A DNA stretch of 8,292 nt from Desulfurococcales archaeon. GTDB lineage: Archaea; Thermoproteota; Thermoprotei_A; Sulfolobales; Desulfurococcaceae. The translations under genes were made by a program, and so were the position numbers. Shown here one piece after another: positions 1-5,743 of this stretch (its first letter is position 1; each line of letters begins with the position of its first letter). The stretch is from NCBI GenBank assembly GCA_015521265.1, contig WAON01000151.1:1-8292 (forward strand). The letters run 5' to 3'. Under the pieces are notes generated by a model. That model ran no database searches, was not told where the DNA came from, and saw only the letters and a program-made list of their open reading frames with translations.

Positions 1-1
1 G

Positions 2-652
2 TATAGGGGTTGGAGGCTTCGATCAACAAGTCTCTGGTGGAGCCTCGTAATTGGTGTTTGTCAGCAGAATGCTAGTTTTAGGCAGGGCTGGAGGATGCTC
101 TACGATATTGTTAGACTGTATAATAGGAGGGTATTGATCGGGGATAAACCAGTACTACTACCGCCGAAGCCCACCGATATACTCGAGAAACCCGAGTTGC
201 TATTAAAAGCTAGGACAGGGTACAGGTGGAAGACTATTGTTAACATCGCGGAGGCGATAAATAATGGAGTAATAAACCCGGAAGAATACCGGAGACTAAG
301 CCCGGAAAGGATCGAGGAGGAACTAACGAGGATTAAGGGAGTGGGGAAATACACTGCCCGGCTAGCAATACTACTAGCCTATAGGGAATACAGTCTACCA
401 CCAATTGATAGATGGCTGAAGAGGATAATCATGGAAGCATACCATGTAGACAGTAGACGAGCGGAGGAAGAATGGGTTAAGCGGTGGAAGGAGTGGAGCG
501 GTCTAGCAGCGCTAGCAGTAACAATAACCCTTGACGCAGAACCAATCACTAAAGCACTGGAGAGGATCAAGAATAAACAATTACTACCAATAGAAACCAA
601 TAAACCAACACCAATAAACCTATGGAAAACATCAAGGCAATGGACAACATAA
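2..652 (+). CDS. HhH-GPD superfamily DNA glycosylase, 5'-truncated by window edge
   Basis: Base-excision repair glycosylase that would flip out and remove a damaged or mismatched base. The first ATG in frame is at 95, but the frame is open back to base 2. The 31 codons before that ATG read as family sequence (IGVCQQNASFRQGW, resembling the AlkA/OGG helix with its QQ pair), so the true start lies upstream of the window. Numbered from the ATG at 95, the helix-hairpin-helix is at about 77-89 (LTRIKGVGKYTA) and the catalytic aspartate is D105 in PPIDRWL, 19 residues after Y86. Y86 occupies the place where bifunctional members (OGG1, Nth) have the Schiff-base lysine, as in the mismatch glycosylase Mig, so a monofunctional enzyme is likely. 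There is no C-terminal four-cysteine Fe-S cluster, which argues against Nth, MutY or Mig proper. Substrate unknown. The family is secure, the subfamily is not. Confidence 0.85.
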   Translation, partial: YRGWRLRSTSLWWSLVIGVCQQNASFRQGWRMLYDIVRLYNRRVLIGDKPVLLPPKPTDILEKPELLLKARTGYRWKTIVNIAEAINNGVINPEEYRRLSPERIEEELTRIKGVGKYTARLAILLAYREYSLPPIDRWLKRIIMEAYHVDSRRAEEEWVKRWKEWSGLAALAVTITLDAEPITKALERIKNKQLLPIETNKPTPINLWKTSRQWTT

Positions 653-685
653 ATACTTTCTACGGAGCATATAAATTTCTCATAA

Positions 686-700
686 GTAAAACTATTTAAA
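686..700 (+). promoter_or_regulatory. Archaeal promoter (BRE/TATA) of the 725-4562 unit
   Basis: A purine/A-rich BRE-like stretch (686-692, GTAAAAC) is followed by TATTTAAA at 693-700. The box centre is about 28 nt before the GTG at 725, so transcription should begin close to that codon and the mRNA would be leaderless or carry a leader of about 10 nt to the ATG at 734. No Shine-Dalgarno precedes either codon, which fits a first gene in a crenarchaeal operon. A second TATA-like string (ATATAAAT, about 669-676) is a weaker alternative. Confidence 0.5.
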
Positions 701-724
701 CAAACCCATACAAAATTATAATTT

Positions 725-3181
725 GTGGTAAGCATGTCTAATAAACCGATGACTTTACGCATATTGGGGCTAGTATTCATTTATGCAATCATTGTTTCCG
801 CCTTGTTCCTCAGCACACTCATGACCTATAAACCGAGACAACCCCAAAGAGTTTTTTACTTAAAAACGTTCCCATACATATCCCCGCCGGTAATCAGTAT
901 TCCTCGAGGAGGGATTGTTAAAGGGTTAAGCCTTGAAGACTTAGCTGGTAAGATTACGAGTAGCTTGGGGAGTAATAATGCATCCATGATCTACAAGTAC
1001 TTCTTCGGCGGCAGGATAATTGAGTTAAAACTAATGCAGATCCTTAAAAGCAGGGATTTACCCGTATACATTCACCCATGGAACCTATGGTTCTACGCAT
1101 ACAGCGGCGGGAAATGGATCCAGCTACCAGCAAGGATCTACGATCACCGGTACAGCCTCGAAAACATGACAATATACCACGTACCAGACAATCTCACCCC
1201 CAATCACACGTTACAATTAACACTCCCAACAATAATACCCATGATGGGAAACTTATCCGAGCTTCTAAGTATTCATCCAAAAGCATTAATGATTATAACA
1301 GTTAAGGTAAAGCTTGTAACTGGACCTTATAGTTTCAAATTCCCAATCGAAATAGTCGTAGATCCAGCGATGAGTAACCCCTTCATATTGAAGAATACTA
1401 TCTACCGGAACATACTCGACATACATGATACATGGATCAATAAACCACTCCTCGAAGTACTCACTGATGAAAAGTTAGCTAACCGGCTAGTCCGTGAATA
1501 CAATGCATCGATCACCACCCTGTACTGGTCGATCATAAAAGCTTACCGCCAGCCGATTAAGAACGCTGAAATAATCAGTACCAGCGTTGTGTGGGTGGGG
1601 GCTAAACAGCCGGGAACCGGGGGGTTAACACCAGACGTAGTAGAAGCAGTCCCGACATCAAGAATAGTATTCGATAACTGGAACTACACTATAAATGGAA
1701 ACCATGAATTAACAATAGTGTTAAAACCACTATTCTCCACGGGCCTAGACCTCTCCCGGATACGCTTAATAGACCAGTACATAAACATCAAGCTAACACC
1801 GGGGGAGAAAAGACCGGTTACGAGGAGGTTACTTGTAGAGTATAGGGGGGTAAGCCATGTATACATGGTTTCAGCCCTAACGATTAATAGGCTCTTACTA
1901 CACGTATGGATCAACCAGTCCGGCATAGGACTTTTAAAAACTTCATTACTGAGAATAAAGATCCTCGACGCTTCCCCAAGTGAGAAATGGGTTATCACCG
2001 TATCCTATACTTCAAGATACAATACTTCCGGCATAATACCGAGATCACCGCTGAACAAGGATCTAGTCCTAAGCATGGCCCATGATAAAGAATGGCTCCG
2101 TATAAGCCTAAACCCCGGTGAAACAGTGGGCTGCATCTACTACATAACTGATCTACCGGAGACAAGCTATATAGCCCCTAATGGCTCGGTAATCCTCCGA
2201 GACTATACTATAAGGATAAACATGAAACAAGGCTCGAACACCCTGGGCCCAGGCAGGGTTAAAGCAGTGGTAATGGTTGGAGATAATTATGCTGAGAGGA
2301 TCCTAGGCATAGGTAATAACACGTTAAGCCTCGGAGATGTAAAATTAAACAACTACCTATACCTACAAGAACCAATCCCAATAGTCATAATGTTTGAACC
2401 AGCTGGTAAGGATAGAATTGATGCATGGGTCAGGATAGGCATTGAAAAGAGTAGTTACAAGCTACTTGTTAGACCGATCCAGCCAGTCTATATGGGTGGA
2501 AACGTATTCTATACATCATTGTACCGGGATGGGTGGAAAAGTATCTCTTCAGGCCTCGAGTACTCTGAGAAATACTATATTACATCAATAATAAGCTACT
2601 ACTACACGGCCCGGACAAGTGTTCCTGAAACCATCGTGTTGAAAACAGACATAATGGCTTCACACATACACGTAGACGGGGAGTCTAGGAGTGTAGGAGT
2701 ACACATATACACTTATAGGAAAACATACCCGAAAACCAAGGGATTAGGGGAGAAGCTAATCATTAGAGTCCTGAATTACAAGTTTAAAATAACCAATGGA
2801 TACCTGAGGAGCATATACTCTAATACTAAAACTACAAGCCCTGGAGAATCCCTCCCATTAAGTGATCAAATAATTAAATACCATCCCTTCCACCCACTAC
2901 TATACCTCGCATCCCCATACTCCCTCATCAAAGACTACTTATCAGCCCAGCCACCTCCTCCACGCGTATATGGGCGTATAAACGTGTTTGATAGTAGGAT
3001 ATTGTTACCGAGCGGTATGGATAATGGATTCATCAAGTACAAGCTGGTAGCTGAAACAGAGAAGAGTAGGGAACCAATAGTGTTTTGCATTGAATTAGAA
3101 TACCGGTTATACTCTACTAGAAGTATAAATCCCGTGTACCGCTTAAATCTATCATACAAACTTGTAGCAAACTGGCCATAA
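725..3181 (+). CDS. Large exported, N-terminally anchored protein of unknown function
   Basis: I do not recognise a family. The protein has 818 residues. A short positive N-terminus is followed by one hydrophobic segment at about residues 11-32, then about 785 residues with no further membrane helix. This predicts a signal anchor with an extracellular C-terminus, or a cleaved signal peptide, although no clear cleavage site is seen. The ectodomain is rich in Tyr, Ile, Thr and Asn and looks beta-rich. It carries about a dozen N-x-S/T sequons (NAS, NMT, NLT, NHT, NLS, NYT, NQS, NTS, NGS, NNT among them), only about two cysteines, and a four-proline run near residue 740. This fits a glycosylated cell-surface protein. 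First gene of a probable operon with the membrane protein at 3203, 21 nt downstream. Start: GTG at 725 sits at the expected leaderless start; ATG at 734, three codons in, is equally possible. Confidence 0.8.
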   Translation: MVSMSNKPMTLRILGLVFIYAIIVSALFLSTLMTYKPRQPQRVFYLKTFPYISPPVISIPRGGIVKGLSLEDLAGKITSSLGSNNASMIYKYFFGGRIIELKLMQILKSRDLPVYIHPWNLWFYAYSGGKWIQLPARIYDHRYSLENMTIYHVPDNLTPNHTLQLTLPTIIPMMGNLSELLSIHPKALMIITVKVKLVTGPYSFKFPIEIVVDPAMSNPFILKNTIYRNILDIHDTWINKPLLEVLTDEKLANRLVREYNASITTLYWSIIKAYRQPIKNAEIISTSVVWVGAKQPGTGGLTPDVVEAVPTSRIVFDNWNYTINGNHELTIVLKPLFSTGLDLSRIRLIDQYINIKLTPGEKRPVTRRLLVEYRGVSHVYMVSALTINRLLLHVWINQSGIGLLKTSLLRIKILDASPSEKWVITVSYTSRYNTSGIIPRSPLNKDLVLSMAHDKEWLRISLNPGETVGCIYYITDLPETSYIAPNGSVILRDYTIRINMKQGSNTLGPGRVKAVVMVGDNYAERILGIGNNTLSLGDVKLNNYLYLQEPIPIVIMFEPAGKDRIDAWVRIGIEKSSYKLLVRPIQPVYMGGNVFYTSLYRDGWKSISSGLEYSEKYYITSIISYYYTARTSVPETIVLKTDIMASHIHVDGESRSVGVHIYTYRKTYPKTKGLGEKLIIRVLNYKFKITNGYLRSIYSNTKTTSPGESLPLSDQIIKYHPFHPLLYLASPYSLIKDYLSAQPPPPRVYGRINVFDSRILLPSGMDNGFIKYKLVAETEKSREPIVFCIELEYRLYSTRSINPVYRLNLSYKLVANWP

Positions 3182-3186
3182 CAAAC

Positions 3187-3193
3187 GGAGGGG
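3187..3193 (+). promoter_or_regulatory. Shine-Dalgarno site for the 3203 gene
   Basis: GGAGGGG ends 9 nt before the ATG at 3203 and lies in the 21-nt gap after the stop at 3181. It supports this ATG and shows that the gene is translated from an internal operon site rather than from its own leaderless mRNA. Confidence 0.65.
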
Positions 3194-3202
3194 ATACGAA
3201 AA

Positions 3203-3988
3203 ATGAAAAACTATCAATGGATCACTGGGCTCCTAATGAATAACCCGGAAATAATAGCTGCAGTATTCTTTATTGCATGGTTCAACGCCTATCCCTTCTT
3301 CGCCGAGCCGCCTGCTAGTGCAGTATTCCTAGCGGATAAGCCGTTCTACTATGAATACCTAATCGTAGGCTCAGTACTCTACGGTTTAACACTTATAATA
3401 CTACCATATACAGTCTCGGCGATGCGTTTGTTTAATAGATATGGATGTATGGATCGGGGGAGGAAGCATCTCTTCATAACGATATTCTACGGAGTATTCA
3501 TAGCCCCCTTCATCATATACTCGATCATAGGCCTAGCCTACACGATCGAAGTACAAAGCCTACCCTACGAAGCCCTCGAATCGCTAATACCACAGATAAC
3601 ATGGTGGGTTGAAAACTATAATCCGTTAATCATACTATACTACATCCTACCCTTCTTCTACTACCTACTCGCTGGTTACTCATGCTTGAAGAAACCAATC
3701 AATATAACATGGAGAGCATTGATCTATGGGGCATTAACCTCTGCAATCCTATTCGGCCTAGTAATTTTAACCAAGATCGTTGACTATGGAATATCCGCAA
3801 CAGCAAGATCAGACCTAGCCCAACTAATATATCTGCGAAGAATATATTATTTATACAATGCTTATACGGAACAACTCCTATTAATAATACCAACATGGGG
3901 AAGCCTATTATACCTCTACCTTGCCCGCCTAGTAATAAGTAAGTTTACGGATTCCATCGGATCAATAGGTACCGGTTACGCGGGATAG
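3203..3988 (+). CDS. Six-helix integral membrane protein, unknown function
   Basis: I do not recognise a family. The 261-residue product has about six hydrophobic segments, at roughly residues 16-34, 50-74, 89-113, 141-161, 170-191 and 223-245. The loop after the second (about 75-88) is rich in Arg and Lys (RLFNRYGCMDRGRKH), which suggests that it faces the cytoplasm and that both termini do too. The loop between segments 3 and 4 (about 114-140) is acidic and Trp-containing and would be outside. No transporter, protease or transferase signature is visible. Tyr is unusually common in and around the helices. The ATG is supported by a GGAGGGG site, 21 nt after the large exported protein gene, and the next gene follows at a similar distance. 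The likely role is membrane partner of the exported protein, inferred from gene order only. Confidence 0.8.
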   Translation: MKNYQWITGLLMNNPEIIAAVFFIAWFNAYPFFAEPPASAVFLADKPFYYEYLIVGSVLYGLTLIILPYTVSAMRLFNRYGCMDRGRKHLFITIFYGVFIAPFIIYSIIGLAYTIEVQSLPYEALESLIPQITWWVENYNPLIILYYILPFFYYLLAGYSCLKKPINITWRALIYGALTSAILFGLVILTKIVDYGISATARSDLAQLIYLRRIYYLYNAYTEQLLLIIPTWGSLLYLYLARLVISKFTDSIGSIGTGYAG

Positions 3989-4000
3989 TTAAGTATAGCT

Positions 4001-4006
4001 GGTGAT
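4001..4006 (+). promoter_or_regulatory. Shine-Dalgarno site that favours a TTG start at 4011
   Basis: GGTGAT at 4001-4006 matches the 3' part of the archaeal Shine-Dalgarno consensus (AGGAGGTGAT) and ends 4 nt before an in-frame TTG at 4011. The GTG at 4002, which gives the longest frame, lies inside this site and so is probably part of the ribosome-binding sequence, not the start codon. Confidence 0.5.
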
Positions 4007-4010
4007 TATA

Positions 4011-4562
4011 TTGCATGAAATAACCTCTAAGTTATGGGTTTACGTGAAGAGGAGTGATTCATTATATACGTCTAATGATCCAAGGATACAAGAGGAATAT
4101 TTTGAATGCATTAGGAACCCCGATGTTTATCCTTATTCTATAGCTGAATGTGCCTTAGACTACTTGTTAAATTATACGAGCTTTAATAGTGAGGGAATAG
4201 ATCCTAGAAGGATCTATATATTACTAGCAATTATTTGGGGAAGCCTCGAGGAAACATTATTTGTAAAAATTTTCACTGATAAATATAGCCTAGTTCATAT
4301 TGCAGTAATAGCTGGTGAAGACGGTATTAGCTATACCAAGGCATTAAAGGTGTTAAATGATCAATTCCTCGAAGTTCTACCCTTAATTCCCCCGCATAGA
4401 AACCTAATGATAAGCTATCCTAACCTTAAGAACCTCGTAAGTATTATGAGGAAATTTAAGAAGCTAAGAGGCTCTGATAAATTCGTCTTTTACAAGTTAA
4501 TAAATAATGTTATTGATGATATAATGAAGCTGTATATTGAGGAATTAAGGATTAAACCCTAA
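4011..4562 (+). CDS. Small soluble protein of unknown function, third gene of operon
   Basis: I do not recognise it. From the TTG at 4011 the product has 183 residues (186 from GTG 4002). It has no signal peptide and no convincing membrane helix. One hydrophobic patch (about residues 68-77, ILLAIIWGSL) is short and is followed by acidic residues. It looks mostly helical, with a basic segment near residues 146-153 (MRKFKKLRG) and a charged C-terminal helix, so it is probably cytoplasmic. It follows the membrane protein gene by 22 nt and is followed by a T-run terminator, making it the likely last gene of the operon. Base composition is lower than its neighbours: about 35% G+C over bases 4021-4200 by hand count, against about 48% in a sampled nurA line. 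TTG was chosen because of the GGTGAT site just before it. Confidence 0.7.
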   Translation: MHEITSKLWVYVKRSDSLYTSNDPRIQEEYFECIRNPDVYPYSIAECALDYLLNYTSFNSEGIDPRRIYILLAIIWGSLEETLFVKIFTDKYSLVHIAVIAGEDGISYTKALKVLNDQFLEVLPLIPPHRNLMISYPNLKNLVSIMRKFKKLRGSDKFVFYKLINNVIDDIMKLYIEELRIKP

Positions 4563-4578
4563 TATTTGGAATTTACCC

Positions 4579-4583
4579 TTTTT
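4579..4583 (+). terminator. T-run terminator after the 725-4562 unit
   Basis: CCC followed by five T and then ATTTG lies 17 nt after the stop at 4562. Crenarchaeal termination usually occurs at such T-tracts without a hairpin, and no stem is seen. It separates the unknown operon from nurA. Confidence 0.45.
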
Positions 4584-4587
4584 ATTT

Positions 4588-4600
4588 GAAAGTTTTAAAA
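4588..4600 (+). promoter_or_regulatory. Candidate upstream nurA promoter
   Basis: GAAAG followed by TTTTAAAA (4593-4600) resembles BRE plus TATA. Initiation would fall near 4623, inside the twin palindromes at 4614-4630, and leave a leader of about 65 nt to the ATG at 4690. It competes with the box at 4645-4652. Confidence 0.35.
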
Positions 4601-4613
4601 TACAAAATACTTA

Positions 4614-4630
4614 TCGATCGACGAGATCTC
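4614..4630. repeat. Two adjacent 8-bp palindromes upstream of nurA
   Basis: TCGATCGA (4614-4621) and GAGATCTC (4623-4630) are perfect 8-bp palindromes separated by one base in the 4563-4689 gap. They span the start site predicted from the 4593 box and lie upstream of the 4645 box, a position where a dimeric regulator could act. No regulator is known for them, and chance is not excluded. Confidence 0.3.
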
Positions 4631-4644
4631 AACTTATTAGCCAG

Positions 4645-4652
4645 TTTATATA
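4645..4652 (+). promoter_or_regulatory. Candidate proximal TATA box of nurA-herA
   Basis: TTTATATA is centred about 26 nt before position 4675, so transcription would begin just before the GTG at 4678 and about 15 nt before the ATG at 4690. The sequence in front of it is not a convincing BRE. A purine-rich AGGGGGAG at 4671-4678 could serve as the ribosome site for the ATG. Confidence 0.4.
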
Positions 4653-4689
4653 TTCAATAATTTATTGTATAGGGGGAGTGTATTCGGGG

Positions 4690-5742
4690 ATGTCCGAGGA
4701 AGAGGAAGTATATACTTACTCCGAGGTTATTGCTAGGATTAGGGATAAGCTTAAAGGTTATTTTAGGCTTCTAGCCGGACAGGTTGTGGGTGAATTGTTT
4801 AGTGGTGAAGCGTTGCCTGTTGATTTGTTGAAGTCTAGGGTTTCATGGGAACCCCCCGGTTTCCACAGGGTCGGAGTCGTAGATGGAGGAAGCTACATAG
4901 TCTCATTAAACATCGGCTACATAGGCATAATTGCATCGATCGGCGTTATACTCGAGGACAACCGAGTCGTTGAGAGGATCGTTGCGGATCCGGTGATAGT
5001 CCCGCATGATCCCTCCGAGCTTTCCTATTATGAGTCAGCAAACCTGATACACAGCGTTGTAGATAAGGTTAGGGAAGCCCTAGTATTCGAGAACGCAACC
5101 CATATCCTTGAGCGGGGTGTTGATCTACTAGTAGTTGACGGGCCACTAATACCTTATGGTGCTATTGCTAAGAAGCTAGTGGGTACTAGGAGTGAGTTGG
5201 AGGCTTGGAAGAGGTATCATGAAGCAGTTATAAACCTCCACCGTAGGAGTAGGGGTGCTGATACGAACATTGTAGGCTTCGTTAAAAGGCCTAGATCAAG
5301 ATACATTGCATTGATCAAGGGTGTTAGGGGCTTCGACCACGTAATACTCTCGAGGATCCTGGAACCCGGAGAATACCTGCCCGAGCCGCCGCTAGAGCTT
5401 GGAAATCATCCGGGATTATTCCATGACAGGGATGTAGCCGGCCTAGTAGCAGAGATCAAGCCGAAAACGGTATACCTGAGATTAACGAGTAGCAGCCCAC
5501 CCTACCGCGTGGATTTCGGCAGCTTAGTTGTCGATTATAAGAGTATACTATCATACCTATACAATAATAGGACTAGGGAGGGAATACCGTATATTGTCAT
5601 AAAAGCTGATGAGGAAACTAAGATTACCCGGAAACTTGTTAGGGAGCTCTACGAAGACATACTACACGACTACATTGTCGAGTATGTAAAGGATAACCCC
5701 AACCTCCTCATCCCCCTACTACCCGAGTATGGAGGCCTCTAA
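4690..5742 (+). CDS. nurA: NurA-family nuclease
   Basis: NurA is a dimeric Mn-dependent nuclease that works with the HerA hexamer to resect DNA ends in archaea. The product is 350 residues from the ATG at 4690, a usual NurA length. Motif I is VGVVDGGS with metal-binding D65. The second acidic motif is LLVVDGPL with D150. A glutamate about 16 residues before it (E134, in REALVFENA) fits the conserved family Glu. The C-terminal block that in NurA carries Tyr and His is GIPYIVIKADEE at about 298-309 and lacks the His. herA follows one base after the stop, so the two are surely co-transcribed and probably translationally coupled. No mre11 or rad50 is present. Start: ATG 4690 has a purine-rich site (4671-4678) upstream; GTG 4678 would add four residues and is possible. 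Family is confident; orthology to the canonical resection NurA is less so. Confidence 0.88.
   Translation: MSEEEEVYTYSEVIARIRDKLKGYFRLLAGQVVGELFSGEALPVDLLKSRVSWEPPGFHRVGVVDGGSYIVSLNIGYIGIIASIGVILEDNRVVERIVADPVIVPHDPSELSYYESANLIHSVVDKVREALVFENATHILERGVDLLVVDGPLIPYGAIAKKLVGTRSELEAWKRYHEAVINLHRRSRGADTNIVGFVKRPRSRYIALIKGVRGFDHVILSRILEPGEYLPEPPLELGNHPGLFHDRDVAGLVAEIKPKTVYLRLTSSSPPYRVDFGSLVVDYKSILSYLYNNRTREGIPYIVIKADEETKITRKLVRELYEDILHDYIVEYVKDNPNLLIPLLPEYGGL
5731..5735 (+). promoter_or_regulatory. Shine-Dalgarno inside nurA end that sets the herA start
   Basis: GGAGG ends 8 nt before the ATG at 5744 and sits in the last codons of nurA. It supports 5744 rather than the ATG at 5729, which lies just in front of this site. 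Translation of nurA would run through it, so coupling is likely. Confidence 0.65.
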
Positions 5743-5743
5743 A

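Noticed and set aside
653..685. Possible terminator after the glycosylase
   Set aside because: Only short T runs (TTT) and no stem; not distinguishable from AT-rich spacer.
379..780. 133-codon minus-strand frame over the glycosylase end and the following promoter
   Set aside because: It lies antisense to a gene with clear family motifs, has no ribosome site, and its sequence reads as low-complexity shadow.
1078..1305. 75-codon plus-strand frame in another phase of the large exported gene
   Set aside because: Nested in a long frame, with no ribosome site and biased shadow composition.
1684..1998. 104-codon minus-strand frame inside the large exported protein gene
   Set aside because: Antisense to a continuous 818-codon frame, no recognisable motif or start signal.
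4515..4522. TTGATGAT-like box C near the end of the third gene
   Set aside because: Inside coding sequence, consensus mismatch and no box D at a suitable distance.
5606..5612. CTGATGA resembling a box C of a C/D guide RNA
   Set aside because: It lies within nurA coding sequence, the first base does not fit the RTGATGA consensus, and no CTGA box D with suitable spacing was seen.
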